Source: Pontivivens nitratireducens (lineage in GTDB: Bacteria > Pseudomonadota > Alphaproteobacteria > Rhodobacterales > Rhodobacteraceae). Taken from it: 64,000 nt of DNA. The stretch's first letter is position 1. Each line of letters opens with the position of its first letter. The translations under genes were made by a program, and so were the position numbers. The notes beneath the pieces were generated by a model. That model worked only from the letters and a program-made list of their open reading frames with translations. It was not told where the DNA came from and made no database searches. The DNA lies in contig NZ_JACJUQ010000009.1 in the NCBI RefSeq assembly GCF_014235845.1, positions 85,713 through 149,712 on the forward strand, read 5' to 3'. Positions 1 to 7,979 of the stretch are shown here, in pieces.

Positions 1-2
1 AC

Positions 3-1085
3 GCCACGGTCGGTGACTTCACTCTCGCCGGGGGTACGATTTCCACGGCGGGATTCATCTATTCCCTCGATTTCGACAGCGTGAATTCCGCGTTCGTCCT
101 GCGATCCGAGGTTTCGGGCGCGGCGATGCAATATCCCGTTGTCGCAAACGCCGCCTTCGGGTTCGGTGTCGATCTGCTGGGCACAATGGCGCAGCGCAGT
201 GCGGCGCGTCAGGGATACGGCGCGCAGGCCGATCTGGGTGAGATGCAGCAGCTCAGCTTTGCCGAGGTTGAGCGCGGCTATGCCGGGGGCAGTTGGATCC
301 GGGTTCTGGCGGCCAGCGGGGAGTCGGACGGTGACATCACCGGGCTGCCGATCGACGCCGATTTCGACCACAGCCGCACCGCCATTCAGGCGGGCTATGA
401 TTTCGAGCTGTCGCGGACCGCGACATCGACCGTCATGGGCAGTGTATCCATCCACGCCGGGCGCATGACACAGGATGCGAGCGGCGCGGGCGGGGCGATC
501 CGGGCGGATGGCGATGCGGATATGTTCGGCTTGGGCTTCGGCGCGACCTACACCACCAATACCGGGTTCTACATGGATGCGGGTATCAACGTGTCGTCCT
601 TCGACTTCAGCTTCGACACCACAGGTGCCGGGCGCGGCGACACGGATGGAACGGCCGTCACGGCGAAGGTGGAGGTTGGTCAGCGGTTCGAGATGGACAA
701 CATCACCCTGATCCCGCAGGCGCAGTTGACGGTGGGTCAGACCAGCATCGACAGCTTTACCGACAGTATCGGTGTTGACGTCGATTTCGACGATGGCGAT
801 TTCGCGGAACTGCGCCTGGGCGTCCGGGCCGAGAGCGAGCTGGCCAATGGCGGCTTGCTGTACGGTGGGCTGGACGTCATCAGCGATCTGTCGGGTGAGA
901 CGACGACCACCGTCGCCGGAACGGAGCTGAGCTATGAGGAAGACGGCGCGTCGGTGAAGTTTTCGGGCGGCTTCCGCTCGGCCCCGCTCGGCGCGACCTC
1001 CAGCTTCTTTGGTGAGCTTGGATATGAAAACGGTTCCGACCGGAGCGAGACGACGGTGACTGGCGGTGTTTCGCTGCGCTTCTGA
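3..1085 (+). CDS. Autotransporter beta-barrel domain, C-terminal part (5' end outside window)
   Basis: The reading frame is open from the first bases of the window, so the gene starts upstream and the ATG at 81 is internal. The visible 361 residues begin with a short passenger end (STAGFIYSLDF) and then show alternating hydrophobic/polar strands rich in Gly, Asp and Thr, ending in SLRF with a terminal Phe. That is the pattern of a type V autotransporter translocator barrel recognised by the BAM complex. The protein would sit in the outer membrane and carry a surface passenger that cannot be seen here. An unknown protein and a radical SAM enzyme follow after 15 bp on the same strand. Family call is secure; the passenger function is unknown. 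Confidence 0.82.
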   Translation, partial: ATVGDFTLAGGTISTAGFIYSLDFDSVNSAFVLRSEVSGAAMQYPVVANAAFGFGVDLLGTMAQRSAARQGYGAQADLGEMQQLSFAEVERGYAGGSWIRVLAASGESDGDITGLPIDADFDHSRTAIQAGYDFELSRTATSTVMGSVSIHAGRMTQDASGAGGAIRADGDADMFGLGFGATYTTNTGFYMDAGINVSSFDFSFDTTGAGRGDTDGTAVTAKVEVGQRFEMDNITLIPQAQLTVGQTSIDSFTDSIGVDVDFDDGDFAELRLGVRAESELANGGLLYGGLDVISDLSGETTTTVAGTELSYEEDGASVKFSGGFRSAPLGATSSFFGELGYENGSDRSETTVTGGVSLRF

Positions 1086-1100
1086 TCCGGGGGCGGCGGG

Positions 1101-1955
1101 ATGATCGATCTCGCCGCTCATCGACATCGGGCGACCGACCCGGCGCGCGATTTCTGCCTTTGGCCCTATGAGCGTCCGTCCCCACCGGGGAAGGACGCGC
1201 TGCGCACCAGTGCCTTGCTGTGGCACAGCTTTGAAGTGGCCGGAAACAGCCACCGGATGATCCCGCTGGTCGAGGCGATCCGCGCCGCCTTCGGACGCTT
1301 CGCGACGGTCTGGGGGCTGAAATGGGATGGGCGCGCGCTGAGCTGGGAATTCTATTTCTATGATTATCGGCGTGAGCAGCGCCGCAGGAATGTCGCGGAT
1401 TTCCTGGGCGCGACGGCGGATGTGCTGCCCACATCGCTTGGCGCGCCCGATCATGTTCCCTATTTCATGTTCTCGGTCGAGATGGACGGGCAGGCAGAGT
1501 CTCTGGATCAGATCGACCTTTATATCGGCAATCCCGGCTCCACCGTATCCTCGGGCATCTGCTATGGCTGGACCGGGCAGGCGATGGAACTGCGCAACTT
1601 CTATTTCTTTTTCGATGCGGTGGAGGAGGCCGGCGCGATCCGGGCCAAGCTGACGGAAAGCGCGCATATGCCCGGGGAACCGGAGGACCTGACGCCGTGG
1701 TTGTGGCCACAGGTTCAGGCGCAAACCATCGTGGTGGCAAACAAGCGGCAGCGCGACGGGATTTATTTCTCACGTATCGGGGTGGATGACCTGATGTTCT
1801 GTGCGGACAGGCTGGCCTATCCCGAACCGATCCGGGCCTTTCTCACCCGGCACCGTGACGCCCTTGCCCATCATCTGTATGATGTGGGCTGGGACTGGGA
1901 ATGGCGCGACGGTGCGCCGGTCCCGGTGAAGGGTAGTTTTTATGGCCTCCTCTGA
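1101..1955 (+). CDS. Unrecognised 284-aa protein between autotransporter and radical SAM genes
   Basis: I do not recognise this family. It has no signal peptide, membrane segment or cysteine cluster and looks cytoplasmic. It is rich in aromatic residues (WEFYFYDYR near residue 90, NFYFFFDA near 170, WDWEWRDG near the end), and the middle alternates short strands with the segment DLYIGNPGSTVSSGICYGW. The ATG follows a G-rich stretch after the autotransporter stop, and its last 14 nt overlap the start of the radical SAM gene. Translation of the two is therefore probably coupled. Context suggests an accessory or partner protein of the radical SAM enzyme; that is inference only. Confidence 0.7.
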   Translation: MIDLAAHRHRATDPARDFCLWPYERPSPPGKDALRTSALLWHSFEVAGNSHRMIPLVEAIRAAFGRFATVWGLKWDGRALSWEFYFYDYRREQRRRNVADFLGATADVLPTSLGAPDHVPYFMFSVEMDGQAESLDQIDLYIGNPGSTVSSGICYGWTGQAMELRNFYFFFDAVEEAGAIRAKLTESAHMPGEPEDLTPWLWPQVQAQTIVVANKRQRDGIYFSRIGVDDLMFCADRLAYPEPIRAFLTRHRDALAHHLYDVGWDWEWRDGAPVPVKGSFYGLL

Positions 1956-2949
1956 TGCGTTCGATATCGATGCGGCGCTGGCCGCGGTCAACGCGCCGGG
2001 CGCGCGCGGCGGGCTGACCACACCGGCGGCGCGGTTACGCGATCTGCCGCGATTGTCGCTGCGCGATCATGAGAAATACGTCTCTCTGACCATGGAGTTC
2101 CGCTGCAACCTGAAATGTGTGCACTGCATGATCGAGGGCACGATGGACCGCCTCGCCCCGACAGCCGAGGATACATTTGCCCGCATTCTGACGGACCAGC
2201 AGCAAAACGCCCGGTGGGAGGGGCTGGTGCTGACCGGATCCGAGATCACCCTGCGCCGGGATCTGCCCGACCTCGCGCGGCGGGCGCGGGCGGCGGGGTT
2301 CAGTCACGTTCGGATCCAGACGCACGGGATGCATCTGGCCCGGCCGGGCTACACGGACAGGCTGATCGACGCGGGCGTGGACGAATTTTTCATATCGGTG
2401 GCCGGGTCCGATGCCGAAAGCCACGACCGCATCGTTCAGGTCAAGGGGGCCTGGGACAAGATGCTGCGCGGGATGGAGCATCTGGACACATACGACCATA
2501 TCAACATGATCAGCAATTCGGTGGTCACGACGCTGAGCTATCCCCTGCTGCCAGATATGGTCGATGCGCTCTCACATCTGCGGCGGCTGATCCAGATGGA
2601 GTTCTGGACCTATTTTCCCATGGCCGAAACGGACGAGAAGAACCTCGCCGCGCGTCATGCCGATATCCTGCCGCCCCTGCGGGCGGCGATTACCCGGGCC
2701 CGCACGCTGGGGCGGTTCGTCGAGGTGAAGAACTTCCCCGAATGTCTGCTGGGTCAGCAGGCCGATGCGCTGGTCAACGCACAGCCTTTGCTGGTCATCG
2801 ACCCGGAATTCTGGACCGAATTCGACCGCAACGAATTTCATCAATGCCCGCATCGTGCCCAGTGCACATCGACGGAATGTCTGGGGCTGAGTGCTGCCTA
2901 TGTCGCGAAATACGGGGATGAGCGTGACCTGCTGCGCCCCTTGGGGTGA
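1942..2949 (+). CDS. Radical SAM protein with C-terminal cysteine cluster
   Basis: The CxxxCxxC motif that binds the SAM-cleaving [4Fe-4S] cluster is at Cys55, Cys59 and Cys62 (CNLKCVHC), inside the usual strand after MEF. The next strand carries LVLTGSEIT in place of the common GGEP. The C-terminal third has four further cysteines (268, 302, 308, 313, including CPHRAQCTSTEC), consistent with an auxiliary iron-sulfur cluster as in SPASM/twitch-type peptide- and protein-modifying enzymes. At 335 aa it is a single-domain enzyme. Its start lies inside the preceding gene. The substrate is unknown; the neighbouring autotransporter and the 284-aa protein are the obvious candidates. Confidence 0.88.
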   Translation: MASSDAFDIDAALAAVNAPGARGGLTTPAARLRDLPRLSLRDHEKYVSLTMEFRCNLKCVHCMIEGTMDRLAPTAEDTFARILTDQQQNARWEGLVLTGSEITLRRDLPDLARRARAAGFSHVRIQTHGMHLARPGYTDRLIDAGVDEFFISVAGSDAESHDRIVQVKGAWDKMLRGMEHLDTYDHINMISNSVVTTLSYPLLPDMVDALSHLRRLIQMEFWTYFPMAETDEKNLAARHADILPPLRAAITRARTLGRFVEVKNFPECLLGQQADALVNAQPLLVIDPEFWTEFDRNEFHQCPHRAQCTSTECLGLSAAYVAKYGDERDLLRPLG

Positions 2950-2988
2950 GCGCATTGGTGAGACGCGCACCGCCTCGACACAGGCGCG

Positions 2989-4431
2989 TTATGTTCTGAC
3001 CGCGGCTGCGCCGCTGATCGACTTGATTTCCTGAAAGGCGCGGATGCCCCAAAGCCCGGCCTCACGCCCCCAGCCGCTGGCGCCGACCCCGCCGAACGGT
3101 GCCCCCTGCGCACGGCTGGTGCCATTGACCTGTATCATACCGGCGTGAAGCGCCCTGGACACCCGGTCGGCGCGCACCGGATCCGTGGTCTGGACATAGG
3201 CGGCCAGACCGTAGGGCGTGGCGTTGGCCAGCGCGATGGCCTCCTCCTCCGTCTCGAACGGGGTCATGGTCAGGACGGGGCCGAAAATCTCCGTCTGGAA
3301 AATCTCCATATCCGGCGTCACATCCGCAAACAGCGTCGGGCGTGAGAAGAACCCGGCCATTAGACCGTCCGGCAGGCCGGGGCCTCCGCTGACGAGGCGG
3401 GCCTTCTCGGCAATGCCCTGGGCGATCAATTGCTGAACACGCAGGTATTGCGCAGATGAAACCTGCGGGCCGATATGGTTTCCGGGCACATCGGGCAAAT
3501 CGACCGCGGTCTCGTGCATGTGTCGGGCGGTCAGGGCCACGGCTTGCGCGTATATCGGACGCTCGACCAACATGCGCGAGGCGGCGTTGCAGCTTTGCCC
3601 GGCATTGCGCACGCAATGGGCGGTTCCCTGACGGATCGCGGTTTCCAGATCGCAATCCGCAAACAGAATGTTGGCCGACTTTCCGCCAAGCTCCAGCGTG
3701 GTTCGCGCGAACCTGCCGGCTGCGACGCCGGCGATCTGCCGTCCGGCGCGGGTCGAGCCGGTAAAGGAAATATGGGCGATCCCGCTATGGCGCACGAGGT
3801 GGGCGCCAGTCTCCGCATCACCGATCAGCAGGTTCACCGCCCCCGGCGGGATGCCGGCGCGAAGGCAGCATTCAATCAGCAAACCGGCTGTGCGGGGCGA
3901 CAGTTCGGATGGCTTGAGCACGACGGCGCACCCGGCGGCCAGTGCCGCGCCCAGTTTCAGCACGATCTGGTTCAGGGGCCAGTTCCAAGGTGTGATCAGG
4001 GCGCTGACCCCGACCGGCTCGAAGCGTATGCGATGCTCCGCCCCGTCCAGCTCTTCCTCACGCAGGGCCACGGGCATGGCGGCGATTGTGGCGTCCAGAT
4101 GGCTCAACGCTGCCCCGACCTGCGCTGTGCGGGCGAAATCTATCGGCGCGCCGATCTCACGGCTGATGATCCGGGCGAAATCCTGCGAATATGTAGCGAT
4201 CTGGTCGCGCAATGCCGACAGGGCGGCGATACGCTGCGCCGGAGTGCTGTTGCCCCAGTCCGAGGTCTGCGCGGCATGGACAGCGGCTGCGACCTGTGCC
4301 GTATCCGCCTTGCGATATATCGGACGCAATGAACCTGTGGCAGGGTCATGCTGCGCGGCAACGGCGGCGCCGCGCCCTGGTTCACGTGCGGTGCCGATCA
4401 GGTTCAGTGGAACTGGGTCGATATTCTCCAT
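2989..4431 (-). CDS. NAD(P)-dependent aldehyde dehydrogenase
   Basis: Full-length ALDH-family protein (480 aa) that oxidises an aldehyde to the acid. The catalytic glutamate motif LELGGKSAN and the nucleophile Cys281 in NAGQSCNAAS are both present, as are the cofactor-binding PWNWPLN region and the C-terminal PFGGVGASGWGREAG. The gene is convergent with the radical SAM gene, leaving only 39 bp between stops, and stands alone with no operon partner. Substrate cannot be told from the sequence; similarity is to the broad NAD-dependent (succinate-semialdehyde/betaine/aromatic aldehyde) group. Confidence 0.93.
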   Translation of the reverse strand: MENIDPVPLNLIGTAREPGRGAAVAAQHDPATGSLRPIYRKADTAQVAAAVHAAQTSDWGNSTPAQRIAALSALRDQIATYSQDFARIISREIGAPIDFARTAQVGAALSHLDATIAAMPVALREEELDGAEHRIRFEPVGVSALITPWNWPLNQIVLKLGAALAAGCAVVLKPSELSPRTAGLLIECCLRAGIPPGAVNLLIGDAETGAHLVRHSGIAHISFTGSTRAGRQIAGVAAGRFARTTLELGGKSANILFADCDLETAIRQGTAHCVRNAGQSCNAASRMLVERPIYAQAVALTARHMHETAVDLPDVPGNHIGPQVSSAQYLRVQQLIAQGIAEKARLVSGGPGLPDGLMAGFFSRPTLFADVTPDMEIFQTEIFGPVLTMTPFETEEEAIALANATPYGLAAYVQTTDPVRADRVSRALHAGMIQVNGTSRAQGAPFGGVGASGWGREAGLWGIRAFQEIKSISGAAAVRT

Positions 4432-4820
4432 GGTTCTGCGTCACGGGGCGCGGCGCTGCTGTCAAGCGTCGCGGCCTGCACGAAATTGCCACCGGAACAA
4501 TTCAAAGCCGTTCGAATGGATTTGGGCCGATGAGGTGTTGCATTCCGTTGGCTTGCGGATCGGCCAATCCCGCTTATCGTCCGGAGGGGGACGTTTCAGA
4601 ATTGCAGAGCATGGGGTTCAGCGATCAACCGGTCACAATAGTAGAACGTGAGAGTGGAGCGCTAGACATGACAACATCTCATCCGGCATCGGCCCCCAAT
4701 ACACATGTAATTCGTGGCAGGCATCCAAGCGCGGTGAAGGCATATCTGCGCGATATGAAAACCGGTTTCAATCACAAATCTGCAGTCTGGTACTGCTTTG
4801 TAAGCCTGGAAAATCTCCCC
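4432..4820. other. Intergenic region, no gene recognised
   Basis: About 390 bp between the aldehyde dehydrogenase start and the permease 3' end. Short open frames exist but none shows a convincing ribosome binding site or recognisable protein. It should hold the promoter of the aldehyde dehydrogenase; I see no clear operator. Confidence 0.5.
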
Positions 4821-4839
4821 TTCTGAATGGCATTCAGAA
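4821..4839. other. Short hairpin at permease 3' end
   Basis: TTCTGAAT-GGC-ATTCAGAA is a perfect 8-bp inverted repeat that overlaps the permease stop codon. No T-run follows on the minus strand, so it is more likely an mRNA 3'-end stabilising hairpin than an intrinsic terminator. Confidence 0.4.
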
Positions 4840-6255
4840 TACTTTCTGCGTCACAAAGATCGTTGCCACGCACAGGGCCATGCACGAAAGCATGAAGGCG
4901 CGATTCCTTGTGAAGATCAACGTTACGGGGGAGACTCCGAAAATGCTCGAAACGATCGTCGCCGTTCCTGTATAGGGCGAAAACTGTGCCGAAAGCGCCC
5001 ATCCGACCAGAAGCACAGCGACCAGAGCAATCGGCTCGATCCCGAGATTCAGCGGCTGGCTGATGATTCCTGCCGCTATGGCGCAGGTCAACACCGGGTT
5101 CAGCCCGACCATCGACAGGGCGATGATCGTCACAAGAACCCCGCTCAGGATAACCGAAGGGGAGGCCGAAGACGCGGCCAACAATGTGGTGATCGCGGGG
5201 ACCGGTAGCAATGACACGATGATCGGCCCGAGAAACGCCGCCGATGTGATGACGCTGGTTGCCGCAGCCTGATCGGGCAGGCGGCTCAGAACCATGCCCT
5301 TGAGCGGGCCGGAGACGAGCCCGCGAAGCCTGTAACCCTGCAAAGCGATCAGCCACAGGATTGAGGCTGCGGGAATGATGATCATCACCGCCGCCGAGGT
5401 CGATACTGCCATCTGGCCCGATATGAAGAAGATCAGGGAAAAAAGACCGGCAAGCAGAAGGGAAATCCGCAGGATGGACCGTTTCGGAAAGGGCGCCGGG
5501 TCCGGTTGATCCAACGTTGTCTTTCGCACCTCCAAAGCGGTGAATAGAACGCTGAACAAAAGGATGGCTGCGGACAAGACGGCCCCCACCAGCATCGTCG
5601 TCTTCAGGCTGACTGCCGCCACGAGCGATGACAGGTAAACCGGAGGCAGGGCAAGGGGCGACCAGCAGGCCGAGGGGGAAAAGCCACGGATGGCCGCCAG
5701 AGCCGTGATCCAGGCACGTTCGGATTTCGGGCCGGTGGTGTCGTCGGCATCAGTGTCGCGCGCCAGGATGCCGATGAAGACCAGCGATCCCATGTTCATC
5801 ATCAGCGCCATCAGGTTTGTGCCGCACAGCGTGAGCAGGGCCTGCTTGCGGATCGGCTGGGTGACAAGGAACCGACCCACCTTGGCCATGCTTTCGGATC
5901 GGCCCGCAGCCTCCTGAAGGGTGAAGACGGCGATGAGGAAAGCCTGAAAAAAAGCGGCACGTTGCAACGCCGATGCCAGGATCGGCACGGGCGCGTCCTG
6001 TGTCAGAACCACCGCTATGGCCCCCAGGACCGAGGCGGCAACGAAGAGCCGCCCCATCTTGCTGCCCTGCACCAAAAGCCAAGGGAGCATCGCCAGCATC
6101 AGAAGTGCGCCGCCAGCGGTGATGGACTCCGCATGTAGCCAGGCCCCCAAACCTTCGGTCACGACCAGGGCGACCAGCAACAGGCCAATGCCGCTGCGAT
6201 ACACCGATAACGGGTTCCGGGTGCGCGATGCCGCAGGCGGGTCGAGGGTGGCCAT
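4834..6255 (-). CDS. Polytopic inner-membrane permease, probable ion-transporter superfamily
   Basis: A protein of about 473 aa made almost entirely of hydrophobic segments, roughly 11-12 predicted transmembrane helices. Conserved-looking loops are GFSPSACWSPLALPPVY near residue 190 and SPYTGTATIVSSIFGVSP near 430. Small-residue loops of this kind are common in anion/short-chain-acid permeases of the ion transporter superfamily. The ATG at 6255 is preferred to the one at 6264 because the only AGGA sequence directly abuts the latter. It is transcribed divergently from the thiolase-like gene, across a region with an IclR-type box, which suggests it imports a substrate or exports a product of that pathway. 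Exact substrate unknown. Confidence 0.75.
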   Translation of the reverse strand: MATLDPPAASRTRNPLSVYRSGIGLLLVALVVTEGLGAWLHAESITAGGALLMLAMLPWLLVQGSKMGRLFVAASVLGAIAVVLTQDAPVPILASALQRAAFFQAFLIAVFTLQEAAGRSESMAKVGRFLVTQPIRKQALLTLCGTNLMALMMNMGSLVFIGILARDTDADDTTGPKSERAWITALAAIRGFSPSACWSPLALPPVYLSSLVAAVSLKTTMLVGAVLSAAILLFSVLFTALEVRKTTLDQPDPAPFPKRSILRISLLLAGLFSLIFFISGQMAVSTSAAVMIIIPAASILWLIALQGYRLRGLVSGPLKGMVLSRLPDQAAATSVITSAAFLGPIIVSLLPVPAITTLLAASSASPSVILSGVLVTIIALSMVGLNPVLTCAIAAGIISQPLNLGIEPIALVAVLLVGWALSAQFSPYTGTATIVSSIFGVSPVTLIFTRNRAFMLSCMALCVATIFVTQKVF

Positions 6256-6285
6256 TGCTGTCATTCCTTAGAAAACGAGTAAAAG

Positions 6286-6304
6286 TCGCATATAAAGAGA
6301 TCAT
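6286..6304 (+). promoter_or_regulatory. Candidate IclR-regulon box 1 (permease/thiolase divergent promoter)
   Basis: TCGCATATAAAGAGATCAT matches the box at 8850-8868 (opposite strand) at 15 of 19 positions. It ends on a TTGACA hexamer (6304-6309), a plausible -35 element for the thiolase-like gene. Confidence 0.55.
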
Positions 6305-6362
6305 TGACAATACTGGCACCCCATGTTTCCGTTCGGGCCATCGAATGTAGGGAGGACGAAGA

Positions 6363-7556
6363 GTGGGCGAAAACGTTGTGCTTCTTGGTGGAGCGGCCAC
6401 GCCTGTCGGCAAAATGCAGGGCATTGCGTCGGACGGCACCCAGCAGCTTGAGCATGAAGTGCTGGCAAAACTCGTGGTCGAGGCGTTGGAGGATGCCGGG
6501 CTTCGGAAATGCGATGTGGGGTCGATGATCTTCACCTTGCCCAGGCCCTACACGCAGCAGAAATACTTCGCGACCTTCATGGCGAATTACATGCGGCTGC
6601 CTTGCGAGGGACTGGTCATGGAGGTGCTGGGCAACGGCATGACCCCGGCCCTGACGCTTCAGACCGCGATCGATCAGGTGCGCTTGGGCCGTACGAAAGT
6701 GGCGTTGGCGCTGGGGATCAATTTCGAAACAGGAACTTCGGCGCCCGAGCATATGATGTCTTCGATGCGCGCCACCGGGGACGTGGATTTTCACGTGCCT
6801 TTCGGGTTTACGCCAATCGCCTGGTACGCAATGGACGCCGTGCGCTACATGCACGAATACAATGTCACTCGTGAAGAGATCGCGATGGTTGCGGTGAAGA
6901 ACCGACGCCACGCCGCCGACAACCCGATTGCCCAGTTCCGCAAACCAATGACGCTTGACGATGTGCTGGCGCAGCGCCCGATCGTCGAACCGCTGGGACT
7001 GTTCGAGGTGCCGGGGCGCGGCGACGGGGCGGTTTGCATCGTGGTCGCAAGCGAGGATGTCGCACGCGAGTCGGGCAAGCCATTTGTTCGCGTGAAGGGT
7101 GAAGGCTTCTATCACGAAGGCGCGCACCAGATCAGTGAGGTTCCCAATGATATGATCGCCTTCGAGGCGGCGAATATCGCCGGGGCGAAAGCCTATTCCA
7201 ATGCGGGGATCACGCCGGGTGATGTCGATCTTGCGGAAATCTACGCGCCCTGCACCATCGTGGAAATCCTCGCGGCGGAGGCTCTGGGCCTTTGTTCGCG
7301 TGGTCAGGGTGCGGGGCAGGCGGCGAGCGGTGAAACGGCGTTGGGAGGGCGCATCCCGATCTGCACCTCGGGGGGGCTGTTGTCGCGTGGGCATCCGGCC
7401 TATGTCACCGCGCTTTACAACTATTTCGAGTTGATGGAACAGCTTCGCGGGCGGGCAGGGGCGCGGCAGGTCCGCAACGCCGAGCTCGGTCTCGCCTGCA
7501 CCGAACTAGGCAATTACAACGCGGCAATGGTTCATATCCTGGAGGCCGTGGCATGA
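6363..7556 (+). CDS. SCP2-type thiolase-like protein, probable retro-aldolase
   Basis: Thiolase-fold protein of 397 aa resembling acetyl-CoA acetyltransferase/lipid-transfer proteins. It has EIYAPCTIVEIL near residue 298 and CTSGGLLSRGHP near 339. The position that carries the nucleophilic Cys in true thiolases (about residue 91) reads EVLGNGMTPALT, with no Cys. Such Cys-less members, for example Ltp2, work as retro-aldolases on beta-hydroxyacyl-CoA together with a DUF35 partner, and a DUF35 gene overlaps this one by 4 nt. Start is a GTG preceded by GGGAGG eight nt upstream. Role inferred: C-C cleavage that releases a short acyl-CoA from the pathway intermediate. Confidence 0.85.
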   Translation: MGENVVLLGGAATPVGKMQGIASDGTQQLEHEVLAKLVVEALEDAGLRKCDVGSMIFTLPRPYTQQKYFATFMANYMRLPCEGLVMEVLGNGMTPALTLQTAIDQVRLGRTKVALALGINFETGTSAPEHMMSSMRATGDVDFHVPFGFTPIAWYAMDAVRYMHEYNVTREEIAMVAVKNRRHAADNPIAQFRKPMTLDDVLAQRPIVEPLGLFEVPGRGDGAVCIVVASEDVARESGKPFVRVKGEGFYHEGAHQISEVPNDMIAFEAANIAGAKAYSNAGITPGDVDLAEIYAPCTIVEILAAEALGLCSRGQGAGQAASGETALGGRIPICTSGGLLSRGHPAYVTALYNYFELMEQLRGRAGARQVRNAELGLACTELGNYNAAMVHILEAVA

Positions 7557-7975
7557 CGATCCCCGTTGAAACCGCACCCGGCGTCCGCCCCTATCCGCCC
7601 CGGATGAGTGCCTTCACCAAGCCGTTCTGGGACGGCGTCGCGGCAGGGTTGTTTCGCACGAGCCAATGCGACACCTGCCACAAGCCCAGCTTTCCGCCCA
7701 AGCCGGTGTGCCCGCATTGCTGGTCCAACGCGGTGTCGTGGATCGACCTGAGCGGGCGCGGAACGCTGTATTCCGCGACCACCATTCACGCCGGACCGGC
7801 TGTGTTTGCGGCGGACCTGCCGTACCGCGTTGGGATCGTCGATTTGCCGGAGGGCCTGCGCCTCGCGACCCGTGTGTTGGACGACAGTGCGCTGGACGAG
7901 GCGGTGGAACTGGTCGCGCTGATCCATGATGACGGGCCGCTTTACGGCGCAAGGCGGCTGTCCGACCACGGGTGA
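7553..7975 (+). CDS. Zn-ribbon/OB-fold DUF35 protein, partner of the thiolase-like protein
   Basis: A 140-aa protein with the DUF35 layout: an N-terminal helix ending in PFWDGVAAGLF, a rubredoxin-like zinc ribbon with two CxxC pairs (CDTC and CPHC), then an OB-fold beginning GRGTLYSATTIH. Proteins of this family bind acyl-CoA and activate or scaffold thiolase-like enzymes (ChsH2 DUF35 domain with Ltp2; archaeal HMG-CoA synthase/thiolase complexes). The ATGA overlap with the upstream gene points to stoichiometric synthesis. It is convergent with iclR, with only 4 bp between the stops. Confidence 0.88.
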   Translation: MTIPVETAPGVRPYPPRMSAFTKPFWDGVAAGLFRTSQCDTCHKPSFPPKPVCPHCWSNAVSWIDLSGRGTLYSATTIHAGPAVFAADLPYRVGIVDLPEGLRLATRVLDDSALDEAVELVALIHDDGPLYGARRLSDHG

Positions 7976-7979
7976 GCAA

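Noticed and set aside
880..1434. Minus-strand frame over the autotransporter end
   Set aside because: Arg/Ser/Pro-rich shadow spanning two plus-strand genes.
4821..4839. Intrinsic terminator for the permease gene
   Set aside because: The perfect hairpin is not followed by a T-run on the transcribed strand, so it was kept only as a hairpin.
6261..7394. Long minus-strand frame (377 codons) opposite the thiolase-like gene
   Set aside because: His/Arg-rich composition typical of the antisense of a GC-rich gene; the plus-strand frame has conserved thiolase motifs.
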